This document shows, piece by piece, positions 53,757 to 63,508 of a stretch of DNA of 64,000 nt (the first letter of the stretch is position 1; the number at the start of each line of letters is the position of its first letter). The DNA is taken from assembly GCA_963740455.1 (NCBI GenBank), contig CAVUEF010000025.1, positions 21,683 to 85,682 on the forward strand, given 5' to 3'. The stretch comes from Paucibacter sp963740455 (lineage in GTDB: Bacteria; Pseudomonadota; Gammaproteobacteria; Burkholderiales; Burkholderiaceae_C). The translations under genes and the position numbers were made by a program. The notes under the pieces are model-generated. The model was not told the origin of the DNA. It searched no databases and was given only the letters and a program-made list of their open reading frames with translations.

Positions 53757-54920
53757 ATGACTTCTGCTTGGCTGCTGCCTGAGCATATCGCTGATGTCTT
53801 GCCAGCCCAGGCGCGCCGCATCGAGGAGTTGCGCCGCGAGTTGCTGGACATGGCGCGCACCTACGGCTGCGAGCTGGTCATGCCGCCCCTGCTCGAACAC
53901 CTTGATTCGCTGTTGTCTGGCACCGGCCAGGCGCTCGATCTGAAGACCTTCAAACTGGTCGATCAGTTGTCGGGGCGCACCCTGGGCGTGCGCGCCGACA
54001 CCACACCCCAAGTGGCGCGCATCGACGCGCATTTGCTGAACCGCCAGGGACTGACGCGGCTGTGCTACTGCGGCCCGGTGCTGCATACCCGGCCAGACGG
54101 CATGAACGCGACGCGCGAGCCCTTGCAGTTCGGTGCCGAAATCTATGGGCATGCCGGACTCGAAGCCGACCTCGAAGTGCAGGAGATGGCGCTCGACGCA
54201 GTGCGTCTGGCTGGATTGCAAGGCGTGACCCTGGATCTGGGTGACGCGCGCCTGATGCGAGGCGTGCTCGAAGGCGTGTCGCTCGAGCCGCGTGCACTGG
54301 GCGCCTTGATCGCCGCGTTGGCCGCCAAGGACGCGGCCGAGCTGACCCAGCTGTCCAGCCAGTTGCCGCAAACAGTGCGCGCGGGACTGCATGCCCTGCT
54401 TTCGCTGTACGGCGATGTGTCGGTATTGGCCACCGCCAGGCAAGCCTTGCCCGACAACACGATGATTCGCGCCGCTTTGGATGACTTGCAGTGGCTGGCG
54501 GCGCATTTCACCCAGACCCACCCCGAGCTGCGCCTGAGTTTCGATCTGGCCGACCTGAGCGGTTACGCGTACTACAGCGGCGTTCGCTTTGCCTTGTATG
54601 CGTCGGGTTTCAGCGACTCGGTGGTGCGGGGTGGGCGCTATGACGAAGTCGGCGCCGTGTTCGGTCGCAAACGTCCGGCCGTGGGGTTCAGCCTGGACCT
54701 GAAAGCCTTGCTTGCCTTGTCGCCCGACCTGCCGTTGCGCGCCGCGATCCGCGCGCCATGGGGTGAAGATCCAGGTCTGCGCACGGCCATACGCCGCTTG
54801 CGCGAACGGGGCGAAACAGTCGTATGCGTGCTGCCCGGACACGAGCATGAGCACGACGAATTCAACTGCGACCGCGAACTGGTCAGCGTGGACGGGCAAT
54901 GGGTGGTGCGCGCGGCGTAG
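53757..54920 (+). CDS. hisZ: ATP phosphoribosyltransferase regulatory subunit HisZ
   Basis: A HisRS-like regulatory subunit needed by the short form of HisG, the first enzyme of histidine synthesis. The 387-residue protein resembles the catalytic core of a class II synthetase (LLDMARTYGCELVMPPLLEHL, VRADTTPQVARIDAHLL, GRYDEVGAVFGRKRPAVGFS) but lacks tRNA-anticodon binding features. The short HisG is not in the window. purA follows 41 bases later, the usual order here. Confidence 0.95.
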   Translation: MTSAWLLPEHIADVLPAQARRIEELRRELLDMARTYGCELVMPPLLEHLDSLLSGTGQALDLKTFKLVDQLSGRTLGVRADTTPQVARIDAHLLNRQGLTRLCYCGPVLHTRPDGMNATREPLQFGAEIYGHAGLEADLEVQEMALDAVRLAGLQGVTLDLGDARLMRGVLEGVSLEPRALGALIAALAAKDAAELTQLSSQLPQTVRAGLHALLSLYGDVSVLATARQALPDNTMIRAALDDLQWLAAHFTQTHPELRLSFDLADLSGYAYYSGVRFALYASGFSDSVVRGGRYDEVGAVFGRKRPAVGFSLDLKALLALSPDLPLRAAIRAPWGEDPGLRTAIRRLRERGETVVCVLPGHEHEHDEFNCDRELVSVDGQWVVRAA

Positions 54921-54961
54921 GCACGGCACTTCACGACAACTTCTATTAACGGATTTTCATC

Positions 54962-56296
<1,335 letters not shown>

Positions 56297-56362
56297 AAGA
56301 GGCCGTTAGGCAAGACCTGTCCCCACCCATTTCTTCCAGCGATCCTTGACGGAGAAGCCTCT

Positions 56363-56884
56363 ATGCTGACCGATGACGGCAAACATCTTTACGTGTCCTG
56401 GGACGAGTACCACATGTTGATCGAGCGCCTCGCGCTCAAGGTGCACAACTCGGGCTGGGAATTCGATCAGATCCTGTGTCTGGCGCGCGGCGGCATGCGC
56501 CCGGGTGACGTGCTGTCGCGCGTGTTCAACAAGCCGCTGGGCATCATGTCCACCAGTTCGTACCGGGCCGAAGCTGGCACCATTCAGGGCCGGCTCGACC
56601 TAGCCAAGTACATCACCTTGCCACAGGGCGAACTGGCGGGCCGGGTCTTGCTGGTCGATGACTTGTCGGACTCAGGCAATACCTTGCACGCCGTGGTCGA
56701 CCGCCTGCGCGGCATGCCTTCGATCAGCGAGTTGCGTTCGGCAGTGATCTGGACCAAGGCGGTGTCCAACTACACCCCCGACTACTACGTTGAAATGCTG
56801 GAGACCAGCCCCTGGATCCATCAGCCCTTCGAGGAATACGACGATCTCCGGCCAGACAAATTGGCCAAGAAGTTCGTCGTCTGA
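56363..56884 (+). CDS. Phosphoribosyltransferase, Gpt/xanthine-guanine type
   Basis: A 173-residue phosphoribosyltransferase, probably salvaging a purine base (hypoxanthine, guanine or xanthine) with PRPP. The PRPP-binding motif is VLLVDDLSDSGNTLHAVV near 95-112, and CLARGGMRPGDVLSRV near 40-55 is the other conserved part. GGAGAAG precedes the ATG. It follows purA, consistent with a purine role, but exact base choice cannot be read. Confidence 0.88.
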   Translation: MLTDDGKHLYVSWDEYHMLIERLALKVHNSGWEFDQILCLARGGMRPGDVLSRVFNKPLGIMSTSSYRAEAGTIQGRLDLAKYITLPQGELAGRVLLVDDLSDSGNTLHAVVDRLRGMPSISELRSAVIWTKAVSNYTPDYYVEMLETSPWIHQPFEEYDDLRPDKLAKKFVV

Positions 56885-56920
56885 GCCGACCCGGGCTTGC
56901 GCTGTTCACACTGTGCCGCG

Positions 56921-57166
56921 CTAGTTCCACCTGGTATAGACCCACGCGGTCAGGCCAAAACCGATAGCCCACAGCAGCCACGTCTGCGAAACACCGTAGG
57001 GATAGAGCATCAAGGCGACGCCGCTCCAGGTGAGTTCGGGCCTCGATGCTTTGCGACCCCGGCGAAACGTCACATAGCCGACGATGCCAAAGAAGATTGC
57101 GCCGAATAGGTAGGCGGGAGTGGGCAACTCCAGACCGAGCGAGCCGAGGTTCGTCAATGCATCCAT
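56921..57166 (-). CDS. Hypothetical small membrane protein
   Basis: An 81-residue protein with two to three hydrophobic stretches (about 17-33 AYLFGAIFFGIVGYVTF, 48-60 and 63-77 WLLWAIGFGLTAWVY). A short basic loop RRGRKASRP separates them. No family is recognised with certainty. It faces the phosphoribosyltransferase gene, ending 37 bases from it. Confidence 0.7.
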   Translation of the reverse strand: MDALTNLGSLGLELPTPAYLFGAIFFGIVGYVTFRRGRKASRPELTWSGVALMLYPYGVSQTWLLWAIGFGLTAWVYTRWN

Positions 57167-57256
57167 CGTGCCGAGTATTCCAGAGAAATGAATTGGTTCC
57201 GATGCGCGCGCGTCCTCATCGCTTGCCAGTGACGCCGATCAAGCTGGCGTCCGGTG

Positions 57257-57565
57257 TCAGGTCTTGAGTTTTCGACCCAGCATCGCTTCGACGCGTTCGG
57301 TCTTGGCATCCATCCGGCTCTCGGTTCCAGCCCGGTAATCGACTTTGATCTGCACGCTGATGCGTGAACAGTCGGTCTTGAGCAGGTCAAAGCACGACGA
57401 CACAAGCGCCATGACTTGCGCCCACTCGCCCTCCAGGATGGTGCCCATCGGCGTCAATCGGTAGGGCACTCCGCTGCGGTCGATCACGTCCAGAATGCGC
57501 GCGACCTGCGCGCTGACGCTCTCGCCTTGTCCCAGCGGTGCCATCGAGAACTCAAGCAATACCAT
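57257..57565 (-). CDS. MTH1187-family thiamine-binding protein (YqgV-like)
   Basis: A 102-residue protein of the MTH1187/YkoF-like family, some of which bind thiamine. The family pattern is FSMAPLGQGESVSAQVARIL near the start, then RLTPMGTILEGEWAQVMALV. Role in this cell is unknown. It is monocistronic and divergent from the chemoreceptor gene. Confidence 0.85.
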   Translation of the reverse strand: MVLLEFSMAPLGQGESVSAQVARILDVIDRSGVPYRLTPMGTILEGEWAQVMALVSSCFDLLKTDCSRISVQIKVDYRAGTESRMDAKTERVEAMLGRKLKT

Positions 57566-57893
57566 GTCAATTTCCTTTCAGGATGAGGCACTGTGTGGAG
57601 CAGTGAATCGAGAATCTGTGACTCGATGTCTCGCGTCGGTTTTGCAGGCAATTCTCCTCAGAAATGTGCAATGTGTCACGACTGCAAAATGGTAAATACG
57701 CTAATAATTATGACCAGGCAATTCAGAGGCCTTCTGACTCGCAAATGTCACGGATGAAAACTTCCGCGCGGCGACTCTTCCGAGAAAATGCGGTGATGGA
57801 CGCGAACAGATCGATCAGACGCCAAGGTGCGTTGGTCGACACTCATGCTGCAAGCGGGAACGGCACCCAAAAACCAATTGAATGAGAAGTCAA
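57566..57893. other. Intergenic region upstream of the chemoreceptor
   Basis: About 330 bases, clearly less GC-rich than the neighbourhood (for example AATACGCTAATAATTATGA near 57695-57713). A 73-codon frame (57664-57885) overlaps the receptor's possible start, but nothing in its composition supports it. A partial inverted repeat TCAGAGG/CCTTCTGA lies near 57724-57738. Probably promoter DNA for the two divergent genes; no sigma-28 box is recognised. Confidence 0.4.
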
Positions 57894-59651
57894 ATGTTCA
57901 ACAATATCAGTGTGAAGCGGCAATTGGGTGTCGGCTTCGCCGTCGTGATTGCACTGTTCTTGGTGACTCTGCTGACCATCGAGTTCTTGATTTCCGGCCT
58001 TGCGGTCAATGTGAAAGCTATCAATACAAAGGATTTGCCGAACGTGTTGATGGTGGAGGAGATGAACCTCAACCGGTCAGAGGTGCAGCAATTCCTGACC
58101 GATGTGGCGGCCACCCACGATGCAGCGGGCTATCAAGACGCTGAAGTGGCGGCCAAGGCGTTTCTGGGCGGCGTAGAAAAATTCAAGCAGTTTTACCGCC
58201 AGGGAAACAGCGCTGACAAGCTCAAACAATTGGACCTTATCGAGGCGAATTTCAACGCGTTTTACGCCCGCGGCAAGACCATGGCAGCAAAGTACGTGAG
58301 CGACGGCTTGGAAGCCGGCAATATGCTGATGAAAGGACATGACAATGTGCCCGGTTTCGATGCGGCAAGCACAGAATTGCGGGGCCAGCTCGATGGCTTC
58401 AGAAAAGAGCAGATCGATGCGGTCACCAAGAGCGAAGTCAACTCCCTGAGCGAGGTCACTTTCATCAATTCGGTCATGATTGCGGGGGGATTGATTTCCG
58501 CGCTGTTGGCCTCTCTGGCCGGGGCACTGATTGCGCGCAATATTTTGCGGCAATTGGGCGGCGAACCGGCCAAGGCATCGAGCCTTGCTCAAAGCGTGGG
58601 GGAGGGTGATCTCAGTGTCCACGTTGATTTGAAGCCGGGCGACACCAGCAGTCTGATGGCACAACTGAAAATCATGCGAGATCGACTTGTGGCTGTGGTC
58701 ACCAGCGTGCGCGAGGGCGCCGAGTCTGTCTCCATTGCCAGCGCCGAAATCGCCCAGGGCAATCAGGACCTCTCGGCGCGCACCGAACAGCAAGCCAGCG
58801 CCTTGGAAGAAACCGCCGCGTCCATGGAAGAACTCAGCGCCACCGTCAAGCAAAACGCCGACACCGCCAGGCAAGCCAACCAGCTCGCCCAGAACGCCTC
58901 CACCGTGGCTGTCAAGGGCGGGGATGTGGTGGCCCAGGTTGTTGACACCATGAAAGGCATCAACGATGCCTCGAGAAGAATATCGGACATCATCAGCGTG
59001 ATCGACGGCATCGCCTTCCAGACCAATATCCTGGCGCTCAACGCCGCCGTGGAAGCGGCCCGGGCGGGCGAGCAGGGTCGCGGCTTTGCCGTGGTGGCCA
59101 GTGAGGTGCGCTCGCTGGCGGGTCGCTCGGCCGATGCGGCCAAGGAAATCAAGACCCTCATCAGCACCAGCGTGGAGCGCGTCGACCAGGGCACGACCCT
59201 GGTCGATCAGGCCGGGGCCACCATGAGCGAAGTGGTGAATGCCATCCGACGCGTGACTGATCTGATGGGCGAGATCAGCGCGGCCAGCAGCGAGCAAAGC
59301 GCCGGTGTGGCCCAGGTGGGCGAGGCGGTCACGCAAATGGACCAGGTCACGCAGCAAAATGCTGCGCTCGTTGAAGAAATGGCGGCGGCAGCCAGCAGCC
59401 TCAGGTCGCAAGCGCAGGAACTGGTGGGCACGGTGGCCGTGTTCAAGCTCTCGAACAGCGAAGCGACGAGCCTCGGCAGCAAGCCTTACAGCTCGGTGGC
59501 CCCGGTTGCGGCGGCCAGGCGAGCCAGCGCGCCGGTTGCACCCAAAGCCAAGATCCGCAGCGCGGCCAAGCCCGCAGCCATGAACGCGTCCAAGCCAGCC
59601 AAGTCCGTCGCCACCTCGACCGCCGCCACTGAGGAGTGGGAGTCGTTCTGA
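57894..59651 (+). CDS. Methyl-accepting chemotaxis protein
   Basis: A 585-residue chemoreceptor. Two membrane segments (about 12-34 and 190-212) flank a helical, four-helix-bundle-like sensor domain. A HAMP region follows near 215-265, and the long signalling hairpin has the tip IDGIAFQTNILALNAAVEAA near 385. The protein ends in EWESF, matching the xWxxF pentapeptide that tethers CheR. The ligand is not known. ATG 57894 was chosen over 57882 because of GAGAAG just upstream and the typical opening MFNNISVKRQLG. Confidence 0.93.
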   Translation: MFNNISVKRQLGVGFAVVIALFLVTLLTIEFLISGLAVNVKAINTKDLPNVLMVEEMNLNRSEVQQFLTDVAATHDAAGYQDAEVAAKAFLGGVEKFKQFYRQGNSADKLKQLDLIEANFNAFYARGKTMAAKYVSDGLEAGNMLMKGHDNVPGFDAASTELRGQLDGFRKEQIDAVTKSEVNSLSEVTFINSVMIAGGLISALLASLAGALIARNILRQLGGEPAKASSLAQSVGEGDLSVHVDLKPGDTSSLMAQLKIMRDRLVAVVTSVREGAESVSIASAEIAQGNQDLSARTEQQASALEETAASMEELSATVKQNADTARQANQLAQNASTVAVKGGDVVAQVVDTMKGINDASRRISDIISVIDGIAFQTNILALNAAVEAARAGEQGRGFAVVASEVRSLAGRSADAAKEIKTLISTSVERVDQGTTLVDQAGATMSEVVNAIRRVTDLMGEISAASSEQSAGVAQVGEAVTQMDQVTQQNAALVEEMAAAASSLRSQAQELVGTVAVFKLSNSEATSLGSKPYSSVAPVAAARRASAPVAPKAKIRSAAKPAAMNASKPAKSVATSTAATEEWESF

Positions 59652-59706
59652 TAGTGTAGGCATGACAGCGCCAAGCGCTCCGTGTGTGTTCAACTGAAAG
59701 ACATCA

Positions 59707-59970
59707 ATGGCCTACCCTCCAGAATTCCTGAAGCTTGTCGACAAGTTCATCGACCTTGCCAACCGTTTGTCAGAGGACGGAAAAGACGGTGAGGTCAGCG
59801 CGGCCATCCTGTTCGCCGCTGGCCGCTACAACGCCTTCAACTTCGTGACGCGTGGCGGTGCGCCAGAAAATCAAGCAACGGCAGTGGACTTCTATGTCTC
59901 GGAGTACCGTAAAGCATTGGTTTCAAACTTGGAAGGTGTTGTCGGACCCGTGGTCAAGCCTCAAGGGTAA
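59707..59970 (+). CDS. DUF3144 small protein
   Basis: An 87-residue soluble helical protein matching the DUF3144 pattern (FIDLANRLSEDGKDGEVSAAI followed by AGRYNAFNFVT). The function is unknown. It lies 55 bases behind the chemoreceptor gene and may be co-transcribed with it. Confidence 0.8.
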   Translation: MAYPPEFLKLVDKFIDLANRLSEDGKDGEVSAAILFAAGRYNAFNFVTRGGAPENQATAVDFYVSEYRKALVSNLEGVVGPVVKPQG

Positions 59971-60023
59971 GAACACGAGGTCCTTGGGGGCGGCCCACCC
60001 AGGCCACTCTCGCTCCACGAAAC

Positions 60024-61700
60024 TCACTGTGCAGGCGCGATGCCGGGGTTGTTGTCCACCCCGATCAGACGCGGCACATTGGGGGTGTGAAGTTCGCCTG
60101 GCGCGCTTTGGCGCAGGTACTGCACGACGACGTCCCAGATTGGCGCGCTGTGCGATTCCGATGGCGCTGAACCGACGCCCCAGCGTGCGACCTTGTAGGA
60201 TTTTTCGGCGTCGATGGGCTGTCCGTTCAGGCGCATGTCACTGATGCGCGCGCCCATGCCGGCTGCCGGTTCGCAGGTGTAGGTCAGTCCACCGGTGCGC
60301 ACCATGTCGCCGCCCTGATGTTGGTAGGGATCGTCGTTGAACAGCTTGTCGCTGAGTTGTTCGAGCGTCTTGCGGATCTCAGCGCCGGTCATGTGGGCGA
60401 CTGAGGTGTCGGGATAGGTGATCGCGGTCTGGGCCATCAGATCTTCGCGCGTGATCATCTGCCCGGGCAGCAGCGTGGTGCCCCAGCGAAAGCCAGGCGA
60501 GAAGGCGATCTCGGCGTCCTTCACCTGCATCAGCGCGTCGAGAATCAACTGGTCCCACGAACCGTTGAAGTTGCCGCGCCGGTACAGCAGCTCCTGACTT
60601 TCTACTATGGGCTCGTGCAGACGCGCCACGAACGGCGCGCGTACGCGGGCTATCGTGGCTTGCATTTTGGCGTCGGCGGGCAACAGGTCCGAGAACACCG
60701 GCAGCAAGTGGTACCGCCAGTCGGCGACGCGGCCATGTTTGACGTCGAAATCGACGACCGCCAAGAACTTGCCGTGTGATCCAGCGTTCGTCACGATGGT
60801 GCTGCCGCGCGGATTGGCAACAACGCTGGGCACCGGCACGCCGTCGTGTGTGTGGCCGCCCAGGATCATGTCGATGCCGGAGATGCGCGATGCCAGCTTG
60901 AGGTCGATGTCCATGCCGTTGTGAGAAAGCAGAACGACGACTTGCGCGCCTTGGCTGCGCACCGTCTCGACCAGCGTCTGCAGCCGCGCTTCATCGATGC
61001 CAAAGGTCCAGTCCGGCGTGAAATGCGCCCCGTTGGCTTGCGGCGTATACGGAAATGCCTGGCCGAGGATCGCTACCGGAATGCCGTTCTGTTCGCGGAT
61101 GACGCAGGGGTCGAAGACCGCTTCGGCGCTGCGCTTGCCGACGATGTTCTGCGCCACGAAAACGATGCGGTCCTTGAAGTCATTGCGCACGACGTGCTGG
61201 ACACGCTCGGCGCCGTGAGTGAATTCCCAGTGTCCGGTCATCACATCCACCCCGAGCTCGAGTGACGCGTCCACCATGTCCTGCCCCGCCGTCCACAGCG
61301 CCGTGGCCGAGCCTTGCCAACTGTCACCGCCATCCAGCAACAGAGCCTTGGGACGGCTGCCCTTCAGGCGCTTGACCAGGGTTGCGAGGTGGGCGAAACC
61401 GCCGACTTTGCCGTACGCCTGCGCGGCCGCCTGAAAATCGAGATGGGAGAACGCGTAGGCGTTCCGACTGCCGGCGTCGATGCCATATGCGTCCAGCAGC
61501 GAGGTGCCGACAAGATGCGGCACTTTGCCCCTGGCGCTGCCGACGCCGAGGTTGATGCTGGGTTCACGGTAGTAGATCGGCAGCAACTGGGCGTGGCAGT
61601 CGGTGAAGTGCAATAGATTGACATTGCCGAACGCCGGGACATCGTAAAGCCTGTCGTCGCGAAGCAGGCTGTTGGCGTTTGCTGCCAGGTTGGTCTTCAT
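60024..61700 (-). CDS. soxB: SoxB-like thiosulfohydrolase without an obvious export signal
   Basis: SoxB is the di-manganese hydrolase that removes sulfate from the SoxY-bound sulfur chain in thiosulfate oxidation. The 558-residue protein has its conserved blocks: VNLLHFTDCHAQLLPIYYRE with the metal ligands, LDGGDSWQGSATALW, GVDVMTGHWEFTHG, LLSHNGMDIDLK and GGHTHDGVPVP. SoxB normally has a Tat signal. Here the frame starts MKTNLAANANSLLRDDRLYD, with no twin arginine and no hydrophobic stretch. Upstream bases belong to the DUF202 gene. No other sox genes are visible. Confidence 0.9.
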   Translation of the reverse strand: MKTNLAANANSLLRDDRLYDVPAFGNVNLLHFTDCHAQLLPIYYREPSINLGVGSARGKVPHLVGTSLLDAYGIDAGSRNAYAFSHLDFQAAAQAYGKVGGFAHLATLVKRLKGSRPKALLLDGGDSWQGSATALWTAGQDMVDASLELGVDVMTGHWEFTHGAERVQHVVRNDFKDRIVFVAQNIVGKRSAEAVFDPCVIREQNGIPVAILGQAFPYTPQANGAHFTPDWTFGIDEARLQTLVETVRSQGAQVVVLLSHNGMDIDLKLASRISGIDMILGGHTHDGVPVPSVVANPRGSTIVTNAGSHGKFLAVVDFDVKHGRVADWRYHLLPVFSDLLPADAKMQATIARVRAPFVARLHEPIVESQELLYRRGNFNGSWDQLILDALMQVKDAEIAFSPGFRWGTTLLPGQMITREDLMAQTAITYPDTSVAHMTGAEIRKTLEQLSDKLFNDDPYQHQGGDMVRTGGLTYTCEPAAGMGARISDMRLNGQPIDAEKSYKVARWGVGSAPSESHSAPIWDVVVQYLRQSAPGELHTPNVPRLIGVDNNPGIAPAQ

Positions 61701-61732
61701 CGGGAATTTTCCGTTTGTTGTTTCGATACCGC

Positions 61733-62140
61733 TCACGCCTGCTGCCCGGTGAGCAGCATGTAGACGATCATCGCCATACACATCAGGGTGACCATCGCCG
61801 TGACGACGATCACAAGTCCGCGGTCGGGACCGACGACGCCCTTCTCGATGGAGAGGTTCACGGCGTGATAGCGCCACGCCGCCAGCACGGCCAGCAAGCC
61901 CCCGAGCGCCATCATGCTGACGCCGATTGGCATCGAGGCCCCCGTGTGGTGTGCCGTCACGCCGGGTTGCAACCTGGCGGCCAACTCGTTCAGCCAAACA
62001 CTGAACTTCGCCACCACAAAACCCAGGCTGATGATGGCGATGGACGTCCTGATCCACGCCAGGAAGGTTCGCTCGTTGGCCAAATATTCGGTCGCCCGCC
62101 GTTCCGACACTGGCGTTGCTTGGTCCGTCATGAGGTTCAT
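61733..62140 (-). CDS. DUF202 inner-membrane protein (YidH-like)
   Basis: A 135-residue membrane protein with three hydrophobic segments (about 33-50, 72-92 and 110-131). The family pattern is YLANERTFLAWIRTSIAIIS. The function is unknown. It stands 32 bases upstream of soxB on the same strand and is probably co-transcribed. A second ATG at the complement of 62131 is an alternative start. Confidence 0.85.
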   Translation of the reverse strand: MNLMTDQATPVSERRATEYLANERTFLAWIRTSIAIISLGFVVAKFSVWLNELAARLQPGVTAHHTGASMPIGVSMMALGGLLAVLAAWRYHAVNLSIEKGVVGPDRGLVIVVTAMVTLMCMAMIVYMLLTGQQA

Positions 62141-62521
62141 TGGCTGGCCCTTCAGGGGTTAACGCTGCTGTTCATCGGGCACCTCGGCGACCGGCGGCCT
62201 GCGTTCACGCGCCGTAGCTCGTTCGTAGAGTGCATCACGTTCGAGCATCTGGAGCTCGGGACGTTCGGTTCAGTTTCGGAAAATCCGAGACAACTGCCCG
62301 TCGAGCCGGAATCGCGAAGCAGAGAAACGCCAGTAACGTATTGCCCAGCCATCCGAACACGACGCCCTGCGTGTGACTTGCTCGCAGCGGACCTCATGTG
62401 GACCAGGCTGCACCGGCCAGGAAATCAGGCTGCACGAGCTTGATCGCGACATGTCCGCCCGTCGCAAAGCTGAGCCTGGACCGTTCTTCATGTCCGAGTT
62501 TCGACGGCTCAGCGGCGCCCG
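62141..62521 (-). pseudogene. Degraded fragment resembling heme-copper oxidase subunit I
   Basis: A 381-base gap between tsdA and the DUF202 gene. On the minus strand one frame (about 62396-62480) reads RLSFATGGHVAIKLVQPDFLAGAAWST and then hits a stop. A shifted frame (about 62260-62370) reads HTQGVVFGWLGNTLLAFLCF and more. Joined, they look like the first membrane segments of a cbb3-type oxidase subunit I (pattern HTN-VFGWL). The frame is broken and the rest missing, so this is a remnant. The resemblance is by eye and needs a search. Confidence 0.5.
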
Positions 62522-63508
62522 TCACTGCGTCGAATCCTTGCGGACCTTCGCCTGTGGCGCTGAGCCTTGGCCCAGCAGTTGCCCATTGACGGTTTGCCCG
62601 TACATGTCGCTCGGTGAATCATGGTGCTGTTTACGCGTGTTCGCGATCGAGCCATTGAAGCGCGGGTCCTGCTGCCGCTCGTGGCTGTCCACAAACTTCG
62701 CCACGTCCCACGCCTCCTGATCTGACAGCGTGTTGCCCTGGCTCAGCGGCATATTGGCCTTGATGAAGCCGGCGGCATTCTTGATCGACGCCATGCCAGC
62801 ACCCCAGTTGAACGACATCGGCCCCCACAGCGGCGGGAACACGACGGCGCCGTTGGAGGACTGTCCCTGGCCATCCACCCCGTGGCACAGCGAACACTTC
62901 TGTTCGAAGACCTTGGCGCCTCGGTTGAAGTCCATCGGCAGGGCAGGTTGGGGCGGGGTCGGATAGCCGCCGCCGGCGAGCTTGGCGCCGACCGGCGCCC
63001 CCTTGGCCAGGAAGAACGCGTACGACTCGAGTGCGACCAGCACCTTGTCCCCGAGCGGCGGCGCCTTGCCGTTCATGCTGAAGCGGAAGCAGCCCTGCAT
63101 GCGCTCGGCGAGCGTGTTCACATGCTTGTTCTTGCTGCGGTAGGCCGGGTAGGTGAGATAGGCGGACCACAGCGGCGCCGAGTGGGGCAGCCTGCCAGCG
63201 TCGAGGTGGCAACTGGCGCAGCGCAGTGAATTACCGACGAAGGGTGCGGCGAGCGCGCTCGTGCCGTTGAAAATGGCTTGGCCGAGCTTCACCTCCTTGC
63301 CGAAGTCGTCGTCGGGGATCGCGCTGTCGGGCGGGGGTTGGAAGCGCGGCGCCGATGCGGACGCCGCTCCGGGTGTCGGTGCGCTTGCCTGCGTGGCCTG
63401 CGCCAACTGAATCGGGTGGCGCGAAGCATCGTCTGCCGCGAAGACGGTCACCGTGCCGGCCAGCCCGAGGACCAGCACGACGGCGCGGACTGACAGTACA
63501 GGCCTCAT
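62522..63508 (-). CDS. tsdA: Thiosulfate dehydrogenase TsdA (diheme cytochrome c)
   Basis: Oxidises two thiosulfates to tetrathionate in the periplasm. The 328-residue protein has a signal peptide (MRPVLSVRAVVLVLGLAGTV, cleaved after FAA). Two c-type heme sites are CASCH (in NSLRCASCHLDAGR) and CSLCH (KCSLCHGVDGQGQ). Between them are family blocks such as MQGCFRFSMNGKAPP and AKGAPVGAKLAGGGYP, then FPPLWGPMSFNWGAGMASIK. Start chosen at the ATG on the complement of 63508, overlapping the tsdB stop (ATGA). Confidence 0.93.
   Translation of the reverse strand: MRPVLSVRAVVLVLGLAGTVTVFAADDASRHPIQLAQATQASAPTPGAASASAPRFQPPPDSAIPDDDFGKEVKLGQAIFNGTSALAAPFVGNSLRCASCHLDAGRLPHSAPLWSAYLTYPAYRSKNKHVNTLAERMQGCFRFSMNGKAPPLGDKVLVALESYAFFLAKGAPVGAKLAGGGYPTPPQPALPMDFNRGAKVFEQKCSLCHGVDGQGQSSNGAVVFPPLWGPMSFNWGAGMASIKNAAGFIKANMPLSQGNTLSDQEAWDVAKFVDSHERQQDPRFNGSIANTRKQHHDSPSDMYGQTVNGQLLGQGSAPQAKVRKDSTQ

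Noticed and set aside
57664..57885. A 73-codon frame ending at the possible chemoreceptor start
   Set aside because: No ribosome-binding site, no recognisable pattern and poor composition. The receptor is better started at 57894.
61700..62057. N-terminal extension of soxB by 119 codons, as the open frame allows
   Set aside because: The extension lies antisense-free but inside the DUF202 gene in another frame and reads as arginine-rich noise. SoxB similarity begins only a few residues after the ATG at 61700.
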